Source: an uncultured Synergistaceae bacterium (GTDB taxonomy: Bacteria > Synergistota > Synergistia > Synergistales > Dethiosulfovibrionaceae). Taken from it: a stretch of 46,914 bases of DNA. Both the position numbers and the translations under genes were made by a program. This document shows, in pieces, positions 16,015-24,010 of this stretch (the stretch's first letter is position 1; every line of letters begins with the position of its first letter). The notes below the pieces were generated by a model. It saw only the letters and a list, made by a program, of their open reading frames with translations. It had not been told where the DNA came from and did not search any database. The DNA lies in NCBI GenBank assembly GCA_902489135.1, contig CABTYW010000006.1:1-46914 (forward strand), in the 5' to 3' direction.

Positions 16015-16752
16015 TCAAAATTTTTCGCTTTCGCCTAAAAATCTCCACTGCCCCAAGGGCAGCGAGGCAAGACGAACCTTTCCGACTCGTACGCGTTTCA
16101 GCGAGACAACTTCAAGGCCCACAGCGGCGCACATGCGCCGGATTTGTCGCTTCTTCCCCTGCCGCAGCGTAAAATTCAGCAGTCCCGGCTCCATCTCTCT
16201 GACGAGGGCCGGCAGCAGCAAATCACCGTCAAGCTGCAGTCCGCAGCGCAGCAACTCCAGTGCTGCGGCCGTGACGGAGCCGGAAACGCGAACGATATAT
16301 TCTTTGTCGACGTCGCTCTCTTCTCCGATGAGAGCTCGGGCTACCCGTCCGTCCTGGGTGAGCACCAGAAGACCGGTGGAGTTGATGTCCAGCCGTCCGG
16401 CAGGCACTAAATTCTTCAGCATGACCGGCTCAAAGCGAAGCGGCGAGAAATCGCCGCGCCAGCGATTTTCAGGCCGAATCAGCACTCGCGCGGGGCGATG
16501 GCCCTCTTCGGCCTGTCCCGAAACGTAGCCCAAAGGCTTATGGAGAATGACGGTGACCCGTCGGGCCTGCCGGCGCTGCGCCTCTTTCTGCAATGTCACG
16601 GTATCGTCGTCAGTCACTTTTTGTCCCAGAACGGCCGTTTGACCGTTGACGCGCACCAGTCCGCGGGCAATGTATTCGTCGGCTTCCCGGCGCGAACAAA
16701 GTCCCAGCAAAGCCATTTTTCTTGAGAGACGCATTTCAGGCTTACTATTCAC
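16015..16752 (-). CDS. RsuA/RluB/RluF-family pseudouridine synthase
   Basis: The 245-aa enzyme converts a specific uridine in rRNA to pseudouridine. It has an N-terminal S4 RNA-binding domain (RLSRKMALLGLCSRREADEYIARGLVRVNG, residues 8-37). The catalytic domain has the signature GRLDINSTGLLVLTQDG with the catalytic Asp in RLD, and GKKRQIRRMCAAVGLEV further on. Length is typical of the family. The HKPLGYVSGQ motif suggests an RluF- or RluB-like specificity, but the target base cannot be assigned. The start is ATG 16752. Only 42 bases separate it from the DUF721 gene upstream, and those bases hold several DnaA-box-like sequences. Confidence 0.88.
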   Translation of the reverse strand: MNSKPEMRLSRKMALLGLCSRREADEYIARGLVRVNGQTAVLGQKVTDDDTVTLQKEAQRRQARRVTVILHKPLGYVSGQAEEGHRPARVLIRPENRWRGDFSPLRFEPVMLKNLVPAGRLDINSTGLLVLTQDGRVARALIGEESDVDKEYIVRVSGSVTAAALELLRCGLQLDGDLLLPALVREMEPGLLNFTLRQGKKRQIRRMCAAVGLEVVSLKRVRVGKVRLASLPLGQWRFLGESEKF

Positions 16753-16789
16753 AGGTTATTCACAGCCTTTGATGTGGATAAGTGGATAA
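16745..16789. promoter_or_regulatory. DnaA-box cluster between the pseudouridine synthase and DUF721 genes
   Basis: Two consensus boxes are present, TTATTCACA at 16756-16764 and TGTGGATAA at 16773-16781. One-mismatch copies flank them: CTATTCACA at 16745-16753 and AGTGGATAA at 16781-16789. These are four boxes in 45 bases. Confidence 0.6.
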
Positions 16790-16794
16790 ATTTT

Positions 16795-17298
16795 TCATCG
16801 CGACGATGGGTCTGACGTTTTGCGTCCTCTGCCGTATCGGGCTTTGGCTGCAGCTTCCATGCGCGCCATGGCAAGGGCGGTTTCCCGGTCGTCGATGATC
16901 AGCGATGCCTTGGCGTAGGCTTCATCGATGGACTGCTGTGACACGCGGAGCTCACCGCGCCCTTTTTTCGGGGCCGCCCGCCTTCGCTCAATGTGCCGAA
17001 CCACCGCTTTGATACCGGGCAGTTCAATGCCGAACAGCTTTTTGACGCGAAAAAGCAGCGAGCCGGCGCCCATTTGAATCATTTGGGCCGCCGCCGGACT
17101 TTCGCAGGCGACGATCACCACGCGATGTTCAATGGAGACCGGCTTCGTCCGCAAAGCAAGCTGAGGTCCCACCACGTCGCCCCAACGCCGTTCCATGTCG
17201 GCCAAACGGCAGGCGATTTGAAAGACCGGCGGAAGATTGCCCGCGATCACTGAACCCACGGCTCGTGCCGCTTTGTCGGTGCGGCGTTGCTGGGCCAT
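16795..17298 (-). CDS. DUF721-domain protein, DciA-like
   Basis: The 167-aa protein has a DUF721 core (WGDVVGPQLALRTKPVSIEHRVVIVACESPAAAQMIQM, about residues 39-75), the domain of DciA. In bacteria without DnaC/DnaI-type loaders, DciA helps load the replicative helicase DnaB. Its position between mnmG and the origin genes fits this role. A basic, disordered C-terminal tail follows (RRRAAPKKGRGELR, ending GRGRKTSDPSSR). The start is ATG 17298 with a GAGGAAGGATG-type purine stretch upstream. It lies 77 bases after mnmG on the same strand and probably in the same transcript. The DciA function is inferred from the domain and the neighbourhood only. Confidence 0.78.
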   Translation of the reverse strand: MAQQRRTDKAARAVGSVIAGNLPPVFQIACRLADMERRWGDVVGPQLALRTKPVSIEHRVVIVACESPAAAQMIQMGAGSLLFRVKKLFGIELPGIKAVVRHIERRRAAPKKGRGELRVSQQSIDEAYAKASLIIDDRETALAMARMEAAAKARYGRGRKTSDPSSR

Positions 17299-17375
17299 AA
17301 AAAATCATCCTTCCTCTTGAAAAAAGGGCGGGCGCGGAACAATTCATTCCGCCTCCGTCCTTTGAAGTCTGAAAA

Positions 17376-19265
17376 CTATTGAGCCGCGCGGCGCATGCGC
17401 TCCGAAAGATAAAGTGCAAGGTGCTGCAGATCCGTCGGCGTCACGCCTGAAATTCTTCCGGCCTGTCCAAGGGTGGCGGGACGAATTTTCGAGAGCTTTT
17501 CACGGCTTTCGGAGAGCATGCCCGAAAGTTCTTGGTAATTGAAGTCCGCCGGAATCTTCATTCCCTCGAGACGGGCCATGCGCAGGGCGTCGCGCTGCTG
17601 TCGCTGGATGTATCCGCGATATTTCACGGCGATCTCCACGTGAGTTTTCTCCTCGCCGTCCAGACGTCCCAGAGGGACGATGCGGCGCAGCGTTTCATAA
17701 TCCACTTCGGGACGCCGCAGAAGATCGGAAGCCGTGACGCCCCGATCCAGCGTCTTGAGCCCGCGGGCCTGAAGTTCTCCATTGGCGGCTTCTGGAGAGA
17801 TGCGGAGGCGCTCAAGCTCGTCTATTTCGCGATCCTCGCGCTCCCAACGCTCGTTCAGGCTGCGCCACTGGTCGTCGTCGATGAGGCCGAGACGACGCCC
17901 CAAAGGAGATAAACGCCTGTCGGCATTGTCGTGGCGAAGAAGAAGGCGATATTCACAGCGGCTGGTCAGCATGCGGTAAGGTTCGTGGGATCCCTTGGTG
18001 ACCAGGTCGTCCACCAGAACTCCCATATACGCCTGATGGCGTCCCAGAACCAGCGGCTCTTGACCCCGGAGGGACAGCGCCGCGTTGATTCCCGCCAAAA
18101 GTCCCTGACAGGCCGCTTCCTCGTAGCCCGAACTGCCGTTGATCTGACCGGCGCAGTACAGCCCCGCATAATCCTTCATCTCCAGCGAAGGAGAAAGCTG
18201 CTGCGGGTCGATGGCGTCGTACTCGATGGCATACCCCGGCTTGAGGATGACGGCATTGGTGCAGCCAGGCAGCGTACGGGTCATGGCAATCTGCACGTCG
18301 TAGGGAAGACTGGTGGAAAAGTTCTGGACGTAAATTTCCACGCTCCCTCGGGCCACCGGCTCAAGGAATATGGGGTGGCTGTCTTTCTCGGGAAAAGCCA
18401 TGACTTTGGACTCGATGGACGGGCAATAACGCGGCCCCACTCCGGTGATTTCCCCGTGAACGATGGGACTGCGGTCCAGATTGTCGCGAATGATCCGATG
18501 GGTTTCCGAATTCGTGCGGGTCATGCCGCACCAGACTTCGCGAAAAATTTTTTTCTGCCCCCAGAAGTCAAAGCAGACCGGCTCCCTCTCGCCTTCCTGA
18601 CGCTGAATGTCCTTCCAGTCAATGCTGTCGCGGTACAGCCGCGGCGTTGTGCCTGTTTTGAGGCGCTGCATGACAATCCCCAGCTCTCTCATGGAATGGG
18701 AGAGCCCCACGGCGGGCTGTTGTCCCATGGGCCCGGAAGGATAATTGACCAATCCCACGTGAACGCGGCCATTCAAATGAGTTCCCGTGGTCAGAATAAC
18801 CTTTTTCGCCCTGAACGTCAGTTGAAATCGGGTTTTCACGCCCCTCAGAACATCATGTTCGAACCACAGCGATTCCACCTGATCCTGAAAAACCCGAAGA
18901 TTGGGGCGGCGAGTCAGCTCATCGAGATAGAAGCGATGGTAGTCCCGCCAGTCACACTGAGCGCGAAGAGCACGCACTGCCGGGCCCTTTGAAGTATTGA
19001 GCCAGCGCATCATAAGAGCTGAAGCGTCGGCGGCCCGAGCCTGCAGGCCCCCCAGCGCCGAAATTTCCCGCACAAGATGTCCCTTGGCGGGACCGCCGAT
19101 GGACGGGTTGCAGGGCATATGGGCCATGCAGTTCACGTCCTGAACGATCATCAGGGTACGCGCTCCCATTTTTGCCGCGGCGGCGGCGGCTTCACAACCG
19201 GCATGTCCCCCGCCGACTACGATAACGTCAAATTCGTCCTCAGGAAAAATCTGCACCGAACCCAC
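17376..19265 (-). CDS. mnmG: tRNA uridine-5-carboxymethylaminomethyl modification enzyme MnmG (GidA)
   Basis: The 629-aa FAD enzyme, acting with MnmE, installs the cmnm5 group at the wobble uridine of certain tRNAs. It has the N-terminal dinucleotide-binding motif VIVVGGGHAGCEAA (about residues 14-27), the long Rossmann and substrate regions (HMPCNPSIGGPAKGH, RGSVEIYVQNFSTSLP, YCAGQINGSSGYEEAACQGL), and the C-terminal helical domain (GVTPTDLQHLALYLSE) that contacts MnmE and tRNA. Length is typical. The start is GTG 19265, 7 bases after the stop of the upstream secreted-protein gene, so translation may be coupled; the ribosome site is weak. mnmG is a classic origin neighbour. Confidence 0.96.
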   Translation of the reverse strand: MGSVQIFPEDEFDVIVVGGGHAGCEAAAAAAKMGARTLMIVQDVNCMAHMPCNPSIGGPAKGHLVREISALGGLQARAADASALMMRWLNTSKGPAVRALRAQCDWRDYHRFYLDELTRRPNLRVFQDQVESLWFEHDVLRGVKTRFQLTFRAKKVILTTGTHLNGRVHVGLVNYPSGPMGQQPAVGLSHSMRELGIVMQRLKTGTTPRLYRDSIDWKDIQRQEGEREPVCFDFWGQKKIFREVWCGMTRTNSETHRIIRDNLDRSPIVHGEITGVGPRYCPSIESKVMAFPEKDSHPIFLEPVARGSVEIYVQNFSTSLPYDVQIAMTRTLPGCTNAVILKPGYAIEYDAIDPQQLSPSLEMKDYAGLYCAGQINGSSGYEEAACQGLLAGINAALSLRGQEPLVLGRHQAYMGVLVDDLVTKGSHEPYRMLTSRCEYRLLLRHDNADRRLSPLGRRLGLIDDDQWRSLNERWEREDREIDELERLRISPEAANGELQARGLKTLDRGVTASDLLRRPEVDYETLRRIVPLGRLDGEEKTHVEIAVKYRGYIQRQQRDALRMARLEGMKIPADFNYQELSGMLSESREKLSKIRPATLGQAGRISGVTPTDLQHLALYLSERMRRAAQ

Positions 19266-19272
19266 CCGTTCT

Positions 19273-19914
19273 TCAGCGGCGCGACCGATCCTCGTAGGTC
19301 AGCACGGTATCGTTGCGGGACAGTGAGCGATTTTCGTAAAGGGTGATGCCGCTGCGGTAAAAGGCCCCCGATTTCCAGCTGTATCCCGCCGTCAGTCCGT
19401 CGATCTTCAGGATCTCCGAGGGAGAACCGTACTTGCTGAAAAGCATGGATTTCAGCTCATTGAAGTGAGCGCTCAACTCCATACTTGCAGGTTTCTTCTT
19501 TTCACCGCCGAGGGAAGAGGACGCGATGGCTCTGGCGTCAATGACTTTTTTTTCCGAGCTTCTCGGCGCTTCCTCTTCGACGTTCATCTCACTTTTCAGG
19601 CTTTCGGTGCGCACAAAGGCAAAGCGAGCCGAAAAGAGGCCTTTGGGCGAAAACCTCAAAAGCACATGGCCTTCCCGACCGAAAAAGTTCGCCTTATAGA
19701 AGGCTTCACTGTACCCGGGAAGGTAGCTGTACTGACACAGCAAAACGGCGCCGTTGTCGTCAGTCATGATTTTGTCGGCTTCTTCGCAGGAAATGCCGAA
19801 TTTCATGCCCCACACGCCGTCAATGGCGTCGCTTGTCTTGGCGGCGCCTTCCGCCGCAAGGGTGACGCCGGCCAGCGCCGCAAGACAAAGGAGCGCAAGC
19901 ACCAATTTTTTCAT
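19273..19914 (-). CDS. Secreted protein of unknown function
   Basis: I do not recognise the family. The 213-aa protein starts with a clear signal peptide (MKKLVLALLCLAALAGVTLAAEG), so it is exported. The start is ATG 19914, supported by GGAGG 8 bases upstream; the open frame beyond it to 20070 has no signal peptide and looks spurious. The mature part opens with DGVWGMKFGISCEEADKIM, a pattern common in small periplasmic proteins that track a substrate or precursor, and then has a charged linker around EEEAPRSSEKK. Two cysteines occur (in ISCEEA and LLCQYS). It is inserted between recF and mnmG on the same strand and ends 7 bases before the mnmG start. Confidence 0.7.
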   Translation of the reverse strand: MKKLVLALLCLAALAGVTLAAEGAAKTSDAIDGVWGMKFGISCEEADKIMTDDNGAVLLCQYSYLPGYSEAFYKANFFGREGHVLLRFSPKGLFSARFAFVRTESLKSEMNVEEEAPRSSEKKVIDARAIASSSLGGEKKKPASMELSAHFNELKSMLFSKYGSPSEILKIDGLTAGYSWKSGAFYRSGITLYENRSLSRNDTVLTYEDRSRR

Positions 19915-19978
19915 CTTCAATTCCTCCATCATGTTTGAGAGCCGTAACGCTGAAACTGAAGCGCCATTCCTCGGGGCG

Positions 19979-21043
19979 CTAACGCTCCGCCTCTTTTGAA
20001 ATTCGACCGCCGTCAAGGCGCCAAATCGTGGCGTGCACGTGGGGAAGCGAGTTCTCCGCCGTAGCGGCAAAAACCTGCCAGCCGCTGCGCTCGAGGCAAC
20101 ACATTAAAATCGACCGTCCTTCTCCGTCGAGTTCCGACGTCACTTCATCGAAGAGAAGCACCGGCGCCTGACGGTAGCGGTCTTCCACCGAAGATGCGGC
20201 CGACAGAACCAGAGCCAAAGCCGACCTTCGCCTCTGCCCGCGGCTCAGAGAAGCCGCCGCCGGGCGGCCGCCGCAGGTCAAGAGCAGATCGTCGCGATGG
20301 GGCCCCACAAGAGGCGTTCTCGCGGCGCGTTCCCTTTCGGCGGCCAGTTCGCAGGAACGGCGAAAATCCAGAAGCGGATCGTCTATCCCCGACGATCCGC
20401 CGCGGCGAAGCTGCAGGGAGAGGCGGGCCGGCAAAAGATCCTTCCAGGTTTCGAGCTTTGAAACCAGCGAGACGATCACCTCGCGTCGGCACTCCCAAAT
20501 CCACGACGCCAGATCGGCCGCGGCGTTTTCAGTGACCTTCAGCGAATGGCCGATCGTCAAAAGATGACGGCGCGTCTGAGTGATCTTTCGATACTCGGCG
20601 AGTTTAAAGGCATACAGGGGAAAATAGAGAGCGCACAGGGTGTCGAGAAATCGACGGCGAACCGCGGGAGCGCCCTCAAGCAGCGCCATATCGGAGGGCA
20701 AAAACGTCAAAGACTGCACGCATGCCCGCAGATCTCCCCAGCGGCAGGCGCGCCCGTCAAGGCGCAGCGACGCCCTGTTTTGGATGGACACCTCGATGAG
20801 GGCATTTCGCTCTCCGAAAAGCTGAGCCGCAAGGCCGCAGCCCCTTTGACCGTCCCACTGCACCGCGTCGGCGAAACGGGCTCCGCCGAAGGTCCCCCAT
20901 CCCGTCAGGACATGAAGAGCCTCAAGCACGTTGGTCTTACCGGCACCGTTGGCGCCTGTCAGCACATTGAGACCATTTCCCCACGGGATCAGCGCATTCT
21001 CAAGGTTGCGGAAGCTGCGGAACCGCGTCTGTGCGATCCGCAT
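19979..21043 (-). CDS. recF: DNA replication and repair protein RecF
   Basis: RecF is an SMC-like ATPase that helps load RecA at single-strand gaps via RecOR. The 354-aa protein has Walker A GANGAGKT (residues 30-37), the ABC-type signature in LSRGQRRRSALALVLS, and Walker B VLLFDEVTSELD followed by the D-loop. The N-terminal RFRSFRNLENALIPWGNGLNVLTG is characteristic. It starts 7 bases after the dnaN stop, in the conserved dnaA-dnaN-recF order. The start is ATG 21043. No gyrB follows, unlike in many genomes. Confidence 0.95.
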   Translation of the reverse strand: MRIAQTRFRSFRNLENALIPWGNGLNVLTGANGAGKTNVLEALHVLTGWGTFGGARFADAVQWDGQRGCGLAAQLFGERNALIEVSIQNRASLRLDGRACRWGDLRACVQSLTFLPSDMALLEGAPAVRRRFLDTLCALYFPLYAFKLAEYRKITQTRRHLLTIGHSLKVTENAAADLASWIWECRREVIVSLVSKLETWKDLLPARLSLQLRRGGSSGIDDPLLDFRRSCELAAERERAARTPLVGPHRDDLLLTCGGRPAAASLSRGQRRRSALALVLSAASSVEDRYRQAPVLLFDEVTSELDGEGRSILMCCLERSGWQVFAATAENSLPHVHATIWRLDGGRISKEAER

Positions 21044-21050
21044 GGTCCCG

Positions 21051-22217
21051 TCAATTCTCCTCGGATTGATCCGAAGCCCCGTCTTCTGCCATTTCTTTCA
21101 TCTTAATGGGCATGAGCATATAGATAAAATCCGTTCCGTTGGGACGGGTGATGACCATTTGGCCTTCAACGCCGTTGAAAGAAAGGCTGATCTCGTCGCC
21201 GAACTCTTTAATGCCGTCCAAAAGGTACTTGACGTTGAACGCCACCTTCAGCGGTGCACCCGTGACCTCGGCGTCCACCGTCTCGTGAGCTTCGCCGATT
21301 TCCGGGGCGCGTCCCGAAAGTTCCAGGGGAGCTCCCGGGGAGAGAGTCAGACGCACCACGCGGCTGTCGTCACTGACAACCACGTTGATGCGGTCGAGAG
21401 CTTCGTTGAGAGGCTGGCGCCGAATGTTCATCTGAGTGGAACTGACGTTTCCGATGAGACGCTCGTAACTGGGAAACTGCGAGTCAATGCACCGCACGGT
21501 GTAACGAACTCCCGGAAGGTTGAAAAAAGTGACCGAACCGTCCTGAAGCACTTCCACCTCCGTGGAAGGGTCAAAGGAAGACAAAATGGGCTGAAAATCG
21601 CCGAGGGCTTTGAGGGGAAGCAGCATCTCGCGCTTCTGAGAGGCTTCTCCGCCGTTTTCGATGTGAGTCTTGGACAGCGAGAGCCGGCGACCGTCGGTGG
21701 ACACCACGCGCAGTTCTCCGCTGTCAAGCTGAAAGAGCGCTCCGCTGAGGTAACGCGGAAAATCGTCGTTGGGCGCTCCGGCGATCTTTCCCTCTTTCAG
21801 CACGCGGTCCAGTTCGCCCGCCGTGATTTTGGCGAATTCTTCGCCGTTGCGCAAGTAGGGCAGATCGGGAAAGTCCTCGGTGATGTACGTGGTAAACCGA
21901 TACCGGCTACGTCCCGAGACGATGGTGCCCTTTTCTTCGGACACTTCGACGGTGAAGGGCGACACCGGTATTTTCTTGAACAGTTCTCCCACCAGTTTTG
22001 CCGGAAGGATGACCCGCCCCGGCTCAATGACGGTGACGCCTTCGGCGGATACGCGAATGGTGGTTTTAAGGTTGGTGGCGCTCAGCGTGACGCCCTTTTC
22101 ATCGGCTTCCACGAGAACGCTGGCCAAGGTGGGAATGGAGCCGGTTTTGGGGCCTGTAATTTTTTCGGCCAAAGTCCAGTATTTCAGAAACGCGCTTTGA
22201 TTGATTTCAAGTTTCAT
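21051..22217 (-). CDS. dnaN: DNA polymerase III sliding clamp (beta subunit)
   Basis: The 388-aa protein forms a dimeric ring that tethers DNA polymerase III to DNA. Three similar clamp domains are present. Recognisable stretches are PTLASVLVEADEKGVTLSATNLKTTIRVS at the start and LRVVSTDGRRLSLSKTHIE in the middle. YTVRCIDSQFPSYERLI lies before the third domain, which ends IYMLMPIKM, the peptide-binding region. The ATG at 22217 has AGAGAGG upstream. The 242-base spacer to dnaA holds a dense set of DnaA boxes and is the probable oriC. Confidence 0.97.
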   Translation of the reverse strand: MKLEINQSAFLKYWTLAEKITGPKTGSIPTLASVLVEADEKGVTLSATNLKTTIRVSAEGVTVIEPGRVILPAKLVGELFKKIPVSPFTVEVSEEKGTIVSGRSRYRFTTYITEDFPDLPYLRNGEEFAKITAGELDRVLKEGKIAGAPNDDFPRYLSGALFQLDSGELRVVSTDGRRLSLSKTHIENGGEASQKREMLLPLKALGDFQPILSSFDPSTEVEVLQDGSVTFFNLPGVRYTVRCIDSQFPSYERLIGNVSSTQMNIRRQPLNEALDRINVVVSDDSRVVRLTLSPGAPLELSGRAPEIGEAHETVDAEVTGAPLKVAFNVKYLLDGIKEFGDEISLSFNGVEGQMVITRPNGTDFIYMLMPIKMKEMAEDGASDQSEEN

Positions 22218-22299
22218 GAAAAAAACCTCTCTTTCAGCGGCTTGTACTGTTGCTTTTCCATATAAAAATCAGTAGCAGTCGTCATAGGCCTGTGAAATT

Positions 22300-22430
22300 T
22301 GTGGATAATTGCATTGAAGTCGTACATTCACACCTGTTTCACATGTGGATAAAAATTTGAAGAGCTGTGGATATTTATCCACAATTCCACAGAAATTAAA
22401 ATTTCTTCTGAACCGGTCACGTTGTCCACA
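22300..22430. other. Candidate oriC in the dnaN/dnaA spacer
   Basis: DnaA boxes are TGTGGATAA at 22300-22308 and 22344-22352, TGTGGATAT (one mismatch) at 22366-22374, TTATCCACA at 22375-22383 and TTGTCCACA (one mismatch) at 22422-22430. The third and fourth abut in opposite orientation. An AT-rich stretch (about 22384-22410, around GAAATTAAAATTTCTTC) lies between the last boxes and could be the unwinding region. The dnaA-dnaN spacer is a known oriC position in many bacteria. Confidence 0.7.
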
Positions 22431-22459
22431 AAATTATCCTCGAAGAGAACCCATCTTTT

Positions 22460-23785
22460 TCACAGCTTCTTCTCGAGGTTCTCCACAATTTTTTTCACCC
22501 GCGGGTCTTCCTTGAGCAGCATTTCAATTTTCTTTACGGCGTGAAGCACCGTGGTGTGATCCTTCTTTCCGAAGTCGCAGGCAATCTGCTGAAGGCTCGA
22601 TTCGGTGCGAATACGGCAGATATACATGGCCACCTGACGTGCCAGGGCCACTTCGGCGGTGCGGCGCTTTCCGCAGATGTCTTCGATGGAGAAGCCGAAC
22701 TCCGCCGAGATTACTTCCATAATCGTCTGAAAGGTTAACAGGCCGTGACGGCCGTCACCGATGACGTCGCGAAGCCATTCACGGGTGTTTTCGATGGTGA
22801 TGGGCTCCTGCGAGAGACTGCTGTTGGCGATGACGCGGTTCAGCGCTCCTTCCAGCTCTCGAATATTGCTGGGAATGTTCTCGGCGATGAAGCAGATCAC
22901 GTCGTCATTGATGGGAATGCGCCGCTGTTCCGCCTTTTTCTTGAGGATGGCTATTCGCGTTTCATAGTCGGGCTGCTGAATGTCGGTGACCAGTCCCCAT
23001 TCAAAACGGCTCACAATGCGTTCGTCAATGTTGTTCAGCTCTTTCGGTGACCGGTCGGAACTGAGAACGATCTGTTTTTTTGCCGTGTGAAGCTCGTTGA
23101 AGGTGTGGAAAAATTCATCCTGTGTGCTCTCCTTGCCGGCGAGAAACTGAATGTCGTCGATGAGCAAAATATCCACACTGCGGTATTTGGCGCGGAATTC
23201 GTTGGTTCGGTTGTTTCTGATGGATGAAATAAGGTCGTTGGTGAACTTTTCCGACGAGAGGTAGAGCACTTTGATGCTGGGTTTTTTCTGCTGTGCATAG
23301 TTTCCGATGGCGTGCATCAGGTGGGTTTTGCCCAGTCCGACGCCTCCCCAGATGAACAGCGGATTGTAGCCCGTGCCGGGCTGTTCCGCCACGGCGAGAC
23401 TGGCCGCGTGGGCGAGGCGGTTTGACTTGCCCACGACGAAAGACGCGAAGTCATACTGGCGGTTCAGGCCGTTGGAAGAGGGACCGGGCGGAAAGGCTTC
23501 GGTCTCCGCGGGCCTGGAATCGTCATGAGGTGAGGCCGCCCGAAGGGGCACCGTCAGTTCAATGGTAGTTCCCAGCCCCAGGCTGTTCATCACCTGGATG
23601 AGAGTTGGGAGGTAGGTATCTTCCACTTTTTGAGCCACAAAGGAATTTCCGGCGTCAAGCATCAGCTTTCCCTCTTCCATTGAAAGGGGAGAGCAGGACT
23701 TGAGCCAGATATCGACGGTCTGAGGGGGGAGGAGGGACTCCGCCTTTTCCAGGATCATGCTCCATACTTCTTCTGCTTTGCTCAT
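22460..23785 (-). CDS. dnaA: Chromosomal replication initiator DnaA
   Basis: DnaA binds DnaA boxes, melts the origin and helps load the helicase. The 441-aa protein has an N-terminal domain I (EEVWSMILEKAESLLPPQTVDIWLK) and a variable linker rich in Pro and Ser (about 82-108). The AAA+ domain has Walker A GGVGLGKT (147-154) and Walker B ILLIDDIQFLAGKE. Domain IV carries the DnaA-box-recognition motif DHTTVLHAVKKI near the C-terminus. AGGAG lies 9 bases before the ATG. A candidate promoter upstream overlaps a DnaA box, which suggests autoregulation. Confidence 0.97.
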   Translation of the reverse strand: MSKAEEVWSMILEKAESLLPPQTVDIWLKSCSPLSMEEGKLMLDAGNSFVAQKVEDTYLPTLIQVMNSLGLGTTIELTVPLRAASPHDDSRPAETEAFPPGPSSNGLNRQYDFASFVVGKSNRLAHAASLAVAEQPGTGYNPLFIWGGVGLGKTHLMHAIGNYAQQKKPSIKVLYLSSEKFTNDLISSIRNNRTNEFRAKYRSVDILLIDDIQFLAGKESTQDEFFHTFNELHTAKKQIVLSSDRSPKELNNIDERIVSRFEWGLVTDIQQPDYETRIAILKKKAEQRRIPINDDVICFIAENIPSNIRELEGALNRVIANSSLSQEPITIENTREWLRDVIGDGRHGLLTFQTIMEVISAEFGFSIEDICGKRRTAEVALARQVAMYICRIRTESSLQQIACDFGKKDHTTVLHAVKKIEMLLKEDPRVKKIVENLEKKL

Positions 23786-23836
23786 GGTTTACAACTCCTG
23801 CCTGTGAAGCATCGTACCATAAAAACGTTCACTCTT

Positions 23837-23876
23837 ATTATCCACAAAAGCCCATGAAAAACAATAGTTATTCACA
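23837..23876 (-). promoter_or_regulatory. Candidate dnaA promoter with overlapping DnaA boxes
   Basis: On the minus strand TTGTTT (23864-23859), a 16-base spacer and GATAAT (23842-23837) precede dnaA. DnaA boxes lie at 23838-23846 (TTATCCACA), overlapping the -10, and at 23868-23876 (TTATTCACA). This layout fits DnaA autorepression. Confidence 0.5.
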
Positions 23877-24010
23877 AAAGACATCGTTTCCGCTCTGATA
23901 AAAATATACCGGAGAGTGATGTATAATAGACTCAACGAGGAAAAACTTTTTATTATGCAGTTTAGAACTTTTCGAGATAAATTCTCCAAATTTTAAGGAG
24001 GGACGATACG

